Shown one piece after another: positions 5,545 through 10,851 of a DNA stretch of 11,641 bases. The first letter of the stretch is position 1. Each line of letters starts with the position of its first letter. The stretch spans positions 1 through 11,641 of the forward strand of contig DAIDJW010000017.1 in the NCBI GenBank assembly GCA_027451185.1. Direction: 5' to 3'. The position numbers and the translations under genes were made by a program. The notes under the pieces were generated by a model that saw only the letters and a program-made list of their open reading frames with translations, made no database searches and had not been told where the DNA came from. The DNA comes from Candidatus Saccharimonadota bacterium (lineage in GTDB: Bacteria > Patescibacteriota > Saccharimonadia > Saccharimonadales > Saccharimonadaceae).

Positions 5545-5559
5545 GTATCGATTATAGCA
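5545..5559 (-). promoter_or_regulatory. Leaderless-type promoter with extended -10
   Basis: TGC-TATAAT reads on the minus strand at 5559-5551, six bases before the ATG at 5544. It is the best match in the window to a TGn-TATAAT promoter. Confidence 0.7.
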
Positions 5560-5560
5560 A

Positions 5561-5593
5561 ACGAAAAGACTTCATAACCTGAAGTCTTTTCGT
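5561..5593. terminator. Strong hairpin, intrinsic terminator-like, abutting a promoter
   Basis: The 14-bp perfect arms ACGAAAAGACTTCA (5561-5574) and TGAAGTCTTTTCGT (5580-5593) close a 5-nt loop. T-rich right arms occur on both strands, so it can act in either direction. It sits 4 bp from the -10 of the methyltransferase gene and would insulate that promoter from read-through. Confidence 0.65.
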
Positions 5594-5603
5594 ATAATCA
5601 TTT

Positions 5604-5625
5604 TAGCTGGAATAGAGGGATTCGA
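5604..5625 (-). pseudogene. Degenerate tRNA-Gln 3'-end fragment
   Basis: Read on the minus strand: TCGAATCCCTC, then TATTCCAGCTA. It matches the 3' end of the intact tRNA-Gln (6066-6087) at 19 of 22 positions, including the T-loop, the T-stem 3' half and CCAGC. It diverges immediately upstream, so no full tRNA is present. Orientation is the same as the intact gene and as the fragment at 2679-2702. It is probably a decayed attachment-site copy. Confidence 0.62.
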
Positions 5626-5683
5626 TTGCAGATAATTTGCTTTGCAAACTGTAACCATGCCAATTCATGCCTTCACTAAATAA

Positions 5684-5692
5684 TGATATAAT
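5684..5692 (+). promoter_or_regulatory. Leaderless-type promoter with extended -10
   Basis: TGA-TATAAT at 5684-5692 is followed by six bases and the ATG at 5699. TTCATG at 5664-5669 is a poor -35 candidate. Confidence 0.65.
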
Positions 5693-5698
5693 TAAGCA

Positions 5699-5995
5699 AT
5701 GAATGAAACAGCTACTCGAAAAGATATCGATGAAGTTATTACAACCGTAAGGGACTTTATGGGACAGGTGTCAAATCAGTTTGAGAACGTTACAAATCAG
5801 TTTTTGGAAGTCAATGGACACTTAGATGCCATGGACCGAAAATACGACCATTTGATAAACACAATTGATGGTTTTGTTGGACGAATAGACAAGTATGAAA
5901 CCGAGTTAGCTGCACGTGATAGCCAATTTGAAAGATTGCTCGACTGGGCTCGAAAAGTATCCGAAAAAACAGGCATCCCTCTGGAAAACTTGTAA
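5699..5995 (+). CDS. Small coiled-coil protein, function unknown
   Basis: A 98-residue acidic protein with no membrane segment. Residues about 8-80 have heptad spacing of hydrophobic positions (VITTVRDFMGQVSNQF, then HLDAMDRKYDHLINTI), typical of a continuous helix or coiled coil. It ends in a short non-helical tail, EKTGIPLENL. Small helical proteins of this type are common in CPR genomes but have no assigned role. The start is fixed by TGA-TATAAT six nt upstream. It is the only plus-strand gene in the accessory region, lying between a degenerate tRNA-Gln fragment and the intact tRNA-Gln, and it converges with the tRNA on a shared hairpin terminator. It could be a structural partner or an antagonist of a mobile element; nothing in the sequence decides this. 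Confidence 0.75.
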   Translation: MNETATRKDIDEVITTVRDFMGQVSNQFENVTNQFLEVNGHLDAMDRKYDHLINTIDGFVGRIDKYETELAARDSQFERLLDWARKVSEKTGIPLENL

Positions 5996-6034
5996 AGAGT
6001 CTTCAACGGCTCGTATTACTGCTACTTGTCAAGA

Positions 6035-6062
6035 AAAAGACCGAGCAAAAACTCGGTCTTTT
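6035..6062. terminator. Bidirectional intrinsic terminator (tRNA-Gln and coiled-coil gene)
   Basis: AAAAGACCGAG (6035-6045) and CTCGGTCTTTT (6052-6062) form an 11-bp perfect stem with a 6-nt loop. On the minus strand it begins 4 nt after the CCA of tRNA-Gln and ends in a run of Ts. On the plus strand it lies 39 nt after the coiled-coil gene. It is a good terminator for both. Confidence 0.8.
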
Positions 6063-6065
6063 CTA

Positions 6066-6140
6066 TGGCTGGGATGGAGGGATTCGAACCCCCGAATGCA
6101 TGGACCAAAACCATGTGCCTTACCACTTGGCGACATCCCA
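6066..6140 (-). tRNA. tRNA-Gln (anticodon TTG)
   Basis: A complete cloverleaf reads on the minus strand. The acceptor is TGGGATG pairing with CATCCCA (with the U1-A72 pair characteristic of tRNA-Gln), followed by G73 and a genome-encoded CCA. The D-arm is GCC/GGC. The anticodon stem CATGG/CCATG closes the loop TTTTGGT, giving anticodon TTG for CAA codons. The variable region has 5 nt, and the T-arm GGGGG/CCCTC has one G-U pair around TTCGAAT. A hairpin terminator follows the 3' end. The 3' end faces the accessory region, and two same-orientation copies of this 3' end lie beyond it at 5604-5625 and 2679-2702. Confidence 0.96.
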
Positions 6141-6152
6141 ACGGCATTTGCA

Positions 6153-6161
6153 ATTGTAACA
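6153..6161 (-). promoter_or_regulatory. Promoter of tRNA-Gln
   Basis: TGT-TACAAT (extended -10) reads on the minus strand at 6161-6153, with 12 bases to the mature tRNA 5' end at 6140, leaving a 5' leader of about 5 nt. It is back-to-back with the PAP2 promoter. Confidence 0.55.
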
Positions 6162-6174
6162 AAGATAACCGGAT

Positions 6175-6203
6175 TTTACCAGGGTTGTGATTTAGGGTAT
6201 TAT
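6175..6203 (+). promoter_or_regulatory. Leaderless-type promoter of the PAP2 gene
   Basis: TTTACC (6175-6180, four of six -35 positions), a 17-bp spacer and TATTAT (6198-6203), then six bases to the ATG at 6210. No Shine-Dalgarno is present. Confidence 0.6.
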
Positions 6204-6209
6204 AGTCCT

Positions 6210-6698
6210 ATGAACGTTTATCAAGTAGTGATCCATGTTGTCGCTGATGGTCTAATGGTCCCGGTGGTTTTGATCGGGCTTTATGAATTAATTTTTAAGG
6301 TGCCAAAAGGGCAGGCGCGCTACGATGCTTACACGCGCATCTTAATGGCTGGCCTAACTGCTTATCTAGTCGCTAGCCTGGCGTCGGTTTATTCGCCCGA
6401 AGAGGCTCGGCCTTTCGTTGAACAGGGGGCGGCGGCTGGTGCGCTGTATTTAAACAATCCCGGTTTTCCGTCGGACCATATCTTGTTCGCAACAGCGATT
6501 ACGGCGGCGGTTTGGTTTGAGACTCGTCAAAAATGGGCAACCTGGCTTTTGGTTGCGCTTACGGTTGCGATTGGCGTCGGCCGTGTGTTAGCCTTAGTTC
6601 ATACAGTTACCGATGTTGTTTTTGGAGTTATTTTCGCGCTGGTGGGGGCACTTTGGTACATAAACGCGCCCAGGCGGAAAACGCAGCGCATAGAATAG
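6210..6698 (+). CDS. PAP2-family membrane phosphatase (possibly undecaprenyl-diphosphatase)
   Basis: A 162-residue membrane protein with the three PAP2 signature blocks: EEARPF (Arg67-Pro68, motif C1), GFPSDH (residues 85-90, with His90 in C2), and GRVLALVHTVTD (Arg125, His131, Asp135, C3). About five hydrophobic segments surround them. Family members such as BcrC remove a phosphate from undecaprenyl diphosphate outside the membrane to recycle the lipid carrier; phosphatidic-acid-type lipids are the alternative substrates. The start at 6210 is chosen over longer in-frame ATGs, which would run through the tRNA-Gln gene, and is supported by a -10 box six nt upstream. It is followed after 9 nt by a membrane-protein gene with its own Shine-Dalgarno, so the two form an operon. 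Confidence 0.87.
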   Translation: MNVYQVVIHVVADGLMVPVVLIGLYELIFKVPKGQARYDAYTRILMAGLTAYLVASLASVYSPEEARPFVEQGAAAGALYLNNPGFPSDHILFATAITAAVWFETRQKWATWLLVALTVAIGVGRVLALVHTVTDVVFGVIFALVGALWYINAPRRKTQRIE

Positions 6699-6707
6699 GA
6701 GGTTTCT

Positions 6708-7184
6708 ATGGCAACAGCAATCGTACAACCGGCAGATGAGATGCCATTTTATGTTTGGTGGAAATCAGCGGCTCTGGGTGTTGGACTGGGCATGCTGCTG
6801 TTTATCCTGACGTTTTTACTAGACCGCTATGTGATGCGCCAATTCGCCTGTGATTCTGTGGATGTGGCCTGTAGCGCCGCTACCGTCAGTGCGGCTAACG
6901 TGGCGACAATCTTAGTGGCCGTGACCGGTCTGTTTGCCGCAATTAGGATTCAAATGTTTCGCCCGCTGATCGTCGTGGTCGCTGGCGCTTTGGTGCTATG
7001 GGGACTTGGCGGCTGGGTAGCGGGCCTCAGTTGGGGCGAGCAACTCGGCTGGGAGGCGCTACTGTACAGCTTGGCCTATCTGCTGTTTTCGTGGATAACT
7101 AACTTTACCCGAACAGTCTGGGTCTTGATTACAGCCGCCGCGATTGTGATTTTAGCTCGGGTAATCTTTACGCTCGTCGCTTAA
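6708..7184 (+). CDS. Polytopic membrane protein, function unknown
   Basis: A 158-residue integral membrane protein with about five hydrophobic segments (roughly residues 20-38, 58-80, 85-106, 113-131 and 135-157). Two cysteines (Cys48, Cys55) lie in the loop after the first segment and could be paired outside the membrane. Tryptophans cluster at segment ends (FYVWWKS, LGGWVAGLSW). No family motif is recognised. A textbook Shine-Dalgarno, AGGAGG, lies 7 nt before the ATG, and the gene begins 9 nt after the PAP2 stop. It is therefore a downstream operon gene, which makes a role linked to envelope lipid-carrier metabolism possible but unproven. Confidence 0.8.
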   Translation: MATAIVQPADEMPFYVWWKSAALGVGLGMLLFILTFLLDRYVMRQFACDSVDVACSAATVSAANVATILVAVTGLFAAIRIQMFRPLIVVVAGALVLWGLGGWVAGLSWGEQLGWEALLYSLAYLLFSWITNFTRTVWVLITAAAIVILARVIFTLVA

Positions 7185-7198
7185 GCTTAGTCGGTCAA

Positions 7199-7207
7199 TG
7201 TTATACT
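7199..7207 (+). promoter_or_regulatory. Leaderless-type promoter of rmuC
   Basis: TGT-TATACT at 7199-7207 is followed by six bases and the ATG at 7214. No convincing -35 is visible. The promoter fits within the 29-nt gap after the preceding gene. Confidence 0.62.
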
Positions 7208-7213
7208 TAGTTT

Positions 7214-8284
7214 ATGGAAATAATTCTTTTTGTGCTATTGGTGGTGGTGGTTCTGGGTGCTGCGGTCGCGTTTTATTTGCTTAACCAAAGATTGAAAGAT
7301 CTTAAAGGCGGCACTTCGGTCGAGATGCTTAAGTCGGACGTTACCGAGTTGAACCGGTCGGTGGTTGGTTTGCAAACAGCGCTCGGCGACAGATTGGAAC
7401 GGAGCAATACCGCCGTCCAAACGTCGGTTCAAAAACAACTTAGCGAAAGCGCTAAGCTAATTGCCGACGTCACCGGTAAGCTAGCGAAGCTTGACGAAAC
7501 CAATCGCCGCGTGGTTGATGTTGCCGACGAACTAAAAACCTTGCAAAACGTCTTACAAAACCCCAAGCAGCGCGGTGTGTTTGGCGAATACTATTTGGAA
7601 TCGGTGCTAGGCAATATTTTGCCGAACAAAAATTATCAAATGCAGTACAAATTTAAGGACGGCGTGATTGTTGACGCGGTGGTTTTTTTGGACAAGGGCC
7701 AAGTACTGCCAATTGACAGTAAGTTTAGTTTGGAAAACTACAACCGCATGGTCGGTGCCGCCACTAAACCCGAGCGCGAAGCTTTTTTGAAACTGGTGCG
7801 CCAAGACCTAAAAGGCCGTATCGACGAGACAAGTAAATACATTCGGCCGGCCGAGCGCACTATGGAATTTGCTTTTATGTTTATCCCAAGCGAGTCGCTT
7901 TATTATGACTTATTGATCGGCGACGTTGGCACCGGCTCGAGTGCGCGTGACTTAATCGAATACGCTTTTCGCGACAAAAAGGTGATTATTGTCAGCCCAA
8001 CCAGTTTCATGGCCTATTTACAAACTGTTCTGCAGGGCCTGCGCAGCTTGCAGATCGAGGAACAGGCCAAAGATATTCAACTACAGGTCGGAAAACTAGG
8101 TCGCCATATCTCGGCTTTTGACGATTACATGCAACGACTAGGTAATTCACTCTCCACGACGGTGAATCATTATAACAATGCGCACAAAGAACTTGGTAAA
8201 GTTCAGAACGATGCCAATAAAATTACTAGCGGCAATGATTTGATTGAGCCGCTAGTCATCGACAAACCACATCAAGACGATTAA
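7214..8284 (+). CDS. rmuC: DNA recombination protein RmuC
   Basis: A 356-residue protein, shorter than E. coli RmuC (475) but with the full family layout. An N-terminal membrane anchor (about residues 2-22) is followed by a long coiled-coil segment (about 25-115) and then the RmuC core. The core blocks visible are QRGVFGEYYLESVL (residues 119-132), VDAVVFLDKGQVLPIDSKFSLENY (about 153-176, holding the Asp...Asp-Ser-Lys arrangement of the predicted PD-(D/E)XK nuclease site), and IVSPTSFMAYLQTV further on. RmuC limits inversion of short repeats and is thought to process unusual DNA structures. The ATG at 7214 follows an extended -10 by six nt. The gene ends at a bidirectional terminator facing the aquaporin gene. 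Confidence 0.93.
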   Translation: MEIILFVLLVVVVLGAAVAFYLLNQRLKDLKGGTSVEMLKSDVTELNRSVVGLQTALGDRLERSNTAVQTSVQKQLSESAKLIADVTGKLAKLDETNRRVVDVADELKTLQNVLQNPKQRGVFGEYYLESVLGNILPNKNYQMQYKFKDGVIVDAVVFLDKGQVLPIDSKFSLENYNRMVGAATKPEREAFLKLVRQDLKGRIDETSKYIRPAERTMEFAFMFIPSESLYYDLLIGDVGTGSSARDLIEYAFRDKKVIIVSPTSFMAYLQTVLQGLRSLQIEEQAKDIQLQVGKLGRHISAFDDYMQRLGNSLSTTVNHYNNAHKELGKVQNDANKITSGNDLIEPLVIDKPHQDD

Positions 8285-8290
8285 ACCAAA

Positions 8291-8329
8291 TAAAATACCT
8301 CGCCTGATGTTGATTAGCGAGGTATTTTA
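8291..8329. terminator. Bidirectional terminator between rmuC and the aquaporin gene
   Basis: TAAAATACCTCGC (8291-8303) and GCGAGGTATTTTA (8317-8329) form a 13-bp perfect stem around a 13-nt loop. T-rich arms on both strands and its place between two convergent stop codons make it a shared terminator. Confidence 0.85.
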
Positions 8330-8347
8330 GATTGCGCTAAGCGCCGA

Positions 8348-9175
8348 CTATTTCTTGTCGGTGCAAAGCAAGTCGTGTAGGTAAAAACCAACTAGACCAC
8401 CAAGGACTGGGGCTAGAACGTAAACACCTAGGACGGTCCAGTTCCAGCTTAGAGCCTGAACCGACAATGCGACGGCTGGGTTCAAAACGGCGGTTGCCGA
8501 GAAGTACGAAGCGGTTGTGTAAGCGAATAACAAGGCTAGCAACATACCACCACCATAGGTAAAGGCTTGGTTGAATTTGCCAAGTTTTTGACGCAAACCA
8601 TGTGCGGCTGCAAAAGCCAAGATACCGGCACCGAGCAGCTCAGAAAAGAACACTGCCCATTCGTGGCTCTTAGGCAAAACGGCGGCCTTAAATAGTGTTG
8701 GGGCGGTTGCACCAAGCGAGGTTGCGCTGCCACCGGCGGCTGGAACGTGGCTGATAAACGCGTTCAAGACAACAAGCGCCAACAAGGCACCAACAACTTG
8801 AGCTACCAGGTAGCCGACCATACGGACCCAGCCGATGCGGCGGGTAACCCAGGCGCTAATGGTTACGATCGGGTTTATGTGTGCACCAGACACGGCACCG
8901 CCAAGCAGAACGATACCGACAACGGCGAACATAACGTAAAGCGGTGTTTCTTGGGTGATGATTACCGTACCGGCAAGTAAGAACGTGCCTAGTAATTCAA
9001 AACCAAGGGCGCGCCATAGGTTCAGGTCGTTAACGGCTGTGGCAAATGATTTGCTGTCAGCGTCAGCAACGCGTGCAGCGGCTGAACTTGAAATTGTAGT
9101 TACTTTACTGACGACAGCTTTAGGCTTCGAGACAGTATTGTTTTTCTTCGTTGTAGCGGCTTTTTTGGTAGCCAT
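8348..9175 (-). CDS. Aquaporin/MIP-family channel with atypical pore motifs
   Basis: A 275-residue protein with the two-repeat MIP architecture. GFELLGTFLLAG opens the first repeat and FFSELLGAGILAF the second. The half-helix motifs are SGAHINPIV (residues 97-104; NPI instead of NPA) and VLNPAVALS (residues 230-238). The arginine that normally follows the second NPA and lines the selectivity filter is replaced by Val235, so the pore is probably different from that of AqpZ or GlpF. The N-terminus adds about 50 residues, the first half rich in Lys, Ala and Thr (MATKKAATTKK), presumably cytoplasmic. The start at 9175 is chosen over an upstream GTG because AAAGGAGGG lies just before it. Likely function: passage of water or small neutral solutes. 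The gene is convergent with rmuC and divergent from the tail-anchored pair. Confidence 0.9.
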   Translation of the reverse strand: MATKKAATTKKNNTVSKPKAVVSKVTTISSSAAARVADADSKSFATAVNDLNLWRALGFELLGTFLLAGTVIITQETPLYVMFAVVGIVLLGGAVSGAHINPIVTISAWVTRRIGWVRMVGYLVAQVVGALLALVVLNAFISHVPAAGGSATSLGATAPTLFKAAVLPKSHEWAVFFSELLGAGILAFAAAHGLRQKLGKFNQAFTYGGGMLLALLFAYTTASYFSATAVLNPAVALSVQALSWNWTVLGVYVLAPVLGGLVGFYLHDLLCTDKK

Positions 9176-9216
9176 AGTGAGTCCCTCCTTTATACAACAA
9201 TGGCTATAGTATAACA
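9176..9216 (-). promoter_or_regulatory. Aquaporin promoter and leader with Shine-Dalgarno
   Basis: TGT-TATACT reads on the minus strand at 9216-9208, giving a transcript start near 9201 and a leader of about 26 nt that contains GGAGGG close to the ATG. This is the only first gene in the window with a conventional leader and strong ribosome binding site. Confidence 0.65.
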
Positions 9217-9253
9217 CAAATTTTTAAATACAAGCGTTTCGCTATAAGGGGTA

Positions 9254-9259
9254 TATAAT
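9254..9259 (+). promoter_or_regulatory. Leaderless-type promoter of the tail-anchored pair
   Basis: A perfect TATAAT at 9254-9259 is followed by six bases and the ATG at 9266. No TGn and no clear -35 are visible. Confidence 0.6.
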
Positions 9260-9265
9260 AATTCT

Positions 9266-9505
9266 ATGGGTTATGTATTCGATCAAAAAGATATCCGCAG
9301 CGAACTGCAGCAGAAAGTTGCGGCCGAGCTAGCCGAGAAGGCGCGCAAACGTGCTGAGGTTAGCGATCTGCCCGACGGCGTTGATGATTCAGCGTACCTA
9401 AAAGGTACTAAAAAGTCTAGCAGCACGTTAGGTTTTTGGGTTGGCTTAGTGGTGGTTGCGGCAATCGCGTTAATTATATTTATTATTATCAAAACACAAA
9501 GATAG
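9266..9505 (+). CDS. Small tail-anchored protein, function unknown
   Basis: A 79-residue protein. Residues about 8-34 are charged and helix-prone (ELQQKVAAELAEKARKRAE), followed by an acidic linker and a single C-terminal hydrophobic segment (about 56-76, WVGLVVVAAIALIIFIIIK) ending KTQR. There is no N-terminal signal, so the protein is probably held in the membrane by its C-terminus with the helical part in the cytoplasm. No family is recognised. Eight nt separate it from the next gene, which has the same tail topology, so the two form a small operon. The start is fixed by TATAAT six nt upstream. Confidence 0.75.
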   Translation: MGYVFDQKDIRSELQQKVAAELAEKARKRAEVSDLPDGVDDSAYLKGTKKSSSTLGFWVGLVVVAAIALIIFIIIKTQR

Positions 9506-9513
9506 AGGAAGTT

Positions 9514-9801
9514 ATGGACAATACTAACGACCTTCAACCACAACCACAGCCGCAACAACCGGTCGCTCAGCCGCAGCCAATGTTTCAGCCGCAGCCGACG
9601 CCGCAGGTGGTGCCACCATTTAGCCAGCCACCAGCATCTAACCAAACTTTTAGCACACCGTTCCAACCAATCGCGACAACGCCTCTCCAGCCGGCCGTCG
9701 TGCCCGATCGTCAAGGTGTTCCGATCTGGCTGTGGGTTGTTTTCGGACTGGTAGTTTTGGCGGTGGTCGGTGCCGTCGCGGCCGTCTTACTGATAAAATA
9801 A
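9514..9801 (+). CDS. Pro/Gln-rich tail-anchored protein, function unknown
   Basis: A 95-residue protein starting at ATG 9514, chosen over an earlier in-frame ATG inside the preceding gene because GAGGAA lies about 4 nt before it. Residues about 7-66 are extremely rich in Pro and Gln, with repeated QPQP units (QPQPQPQQPVAQPQP), and should be disordered. A short PIWLW segment then leads into one hydrophobic helix (about 70-93) ending IK. Pro/Gln-rich membrane-linked regions usually act as spacers or protein-binding tethers, for example across a cell wall or to SH3-like partners. Whether the repeat region faces in or out is not decided by the sequence. It is the second gene of the pair upstream of pheS; no terminator is seen before pheS. 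Confidence 0.75.
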   Translation: MDNTNDLQPQPQPQQPVAQPQPMFQPQPTPQVVPPFSQPPASNQTFSTPFQPIATTPLQPAVVPDRQGVPIWLWVVFGLVVLAVVGAVAAVLLIK

Positions 9802-9823
9802 CCACTCACGCCTGAAAATGACG

Positions 9824-9829
9824 TATAAT
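9824..9829 (+). promoter_or_regulatory. Promoter of the pheS operon
   Basis: A perfect TATAAT lies 11 nt before the pheS ATG, which would leave a 5' leader of only about 4-5 nt. It has no Shine-Dalgarno. Read-through from the tail-anchored pair is also possible because no terminator separates them. Confidence 0.55.
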
Positions 9830-9840
9830 AACAGCTAGTT

Positions 9841-10851
9841 ATGCAGCATGATATTGATGAAATTCGCCAAGGCCTAATTACGGCCGTTAACTCCAGTCAG
9901 TCGCCGCGCGATGTTTTAAAATCGCCAGCTTTAAAAGATCTCTATTCGGTTATTGGTACACTTGAGGCGAGCGAGCGCGCAACTTACGGCAAGGCCGTTA
10001 ATGAAGTCAAGGTAGCGATTGAAGCGGCGGTCGCGGCCCGTGAAAACGAGTTAGCGGATGCGGCGGTTGAGCCGATTGATATTACGGCGCCATGGGATTT
10101 AAACGCAACTCAACCAGAGCTAATGCCCAGCGAAACCGGCAGTCAACACCCGCTGACCAAAGAGCTTGATGTAATTGTTGATATTTTTACGCGCATGGGC
10201 TTTGAGGCGATTGAGTCACGCCAAATCGACGACGATTATCATATGTTTAGTTCACTGAACTTTCCCGAAAATCACCCAGCGCGTGATGGCTACGATACCT
10301 TTCGGACCGAAGAAGGCTGGATTCCACCGGCCCACACCAGTACCATGCAGCACCGTATCTTAAAGGCCGGTCGCGCCAAACTTGAGGCCGGTGGTCAAAT
10401 CGCAGCTGTTAGTTACGGCCGAGTTTTTCGTAACGAAGACGTTGACGCAACTCATGAACACACCTTTTATCAATGCGAGGGTGTGTTCGTCAGCCGTGAC
10501 GCTACCCTTGGTCAAATGTTAGGCAGTTTGCGCAGTTTCTTTGAGGTTTATTATGGTCAAAAATTAAAAATTAAAACTCAGCCAGCTTATTTTCCATTTG
10601 TTGAGCCGGGGTTAGAGTTTGCAATCGAAAAACCGGCCGCCATTGGCGGCAAGCCGGGCGAGTGGTTAGAGATGCTCGGCTGCGGTATGATTCACCCCAA
10701 TGTCTTAGGTGAAGCCGGTATTGACCCGACCGTTTATCGCGGTTTTGCGTGGGGCGGTGGCGTGGAGCGGTTAGTGATGCTGAAATATGGCATCGAGGAT
10801 TTACGTCATTTTGAATCTGGTAAATTACAATTTTTGAGGAAATTTGCATGA
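9841..10851 (+). CDS. pheS: Phenylalanyl-tRNA synthetase alpha subunit
   Basis: A 336-residue protein, close to the usual PheS length (E. coli 327). The N-terminal helical arm (about residues 1-80), which contacts tRNA, is followed by the class II catalytic core. Visible blocks are HPLTKELDVIVDIF (103-116), the motif 1 region DDDYHMFSSLNFPENHPARD (130-149), motif 2 YGRVFRNEDVDATHEHTFYQ (192-211), LEMLGCGMIHPNVL (276-289), and motif 3 GFAWGGGVERLVML (301-314) with the ATP-binding arginine. The alanine in GFA, equivalent to E. coli Ala294, is the normal phenylalanine-pocket residue. It charges tRNA-Phe as an alpha2-beta2 enzyme with PheT. Its TGA overlaps the next gene's ATG by 4 nt, and pheT follows that gene in the same way. 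Confidence 0.97.
   Translation: MQHDIDEIRQGLITAVNSSQSPRDVLKSPALKDLYSVIGTLEASERATYGKAVNEVKVAIEAAVAARENELADAAVEPIDITAPWDLNATQPELMPSETGSQHPLTKELDVIVDIFTRMGFEAIESRQIDDDYHMFSSLNFPENHPARDGYDTFRTEEGWIPPAHTSTMQHRILKAGRAKLEAGGQIAAVSYGRVFRNEDVDATHEHTFYQCEGVFVSRDATLGQMLGSLRSFFEVYYGQKLKIKTQPAYFPFVEPGLEFAIEKPAAIGGKPGEWLEMLGCGMIHPNVLGEAGIDPTVYRGFAWGGGVERLVMLKYGIEDLRHFESGKLQFLRKFA

Noticed and set aside
5699..5995. Coiled-coil gene as an antitoxin or integrase accessory factor
   Set aside because: No DNA-binding motif, toxin partner or recombinase is visible nearby, so no function is assigned.
5916..6209. Longer start for the PAP2 protein, up to 98 residues upstream
   Set aside because: The extension would cross the terminator and the tRNA-Gln gene. 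The ATG at 6210 has a -10 box six nt upstream and begins at a normal PAP2 N-terminus.
9176..9217. Upstream GTG start of the aquaporin gene
   Set aside because: That GTG overlaps the promoter, while the ATG at 9175 has a strong GGAGG just before it.
9436..9513. Earlier in-frame start of the Pro/Gln-rich protein
   Set aside because: It lies inside the preceding gene and has no ribosome site. ATG 9514 has GAGGAA directly upstream and gives an 8-nt intergenic gap.
9535..9640. CAG/CCG-rich stretch as a simple repeat or CRISPR-like array
   Set aside because: It is the coding sequence of the Pro/Gln-rich region. Units are irregular, with no spacers.
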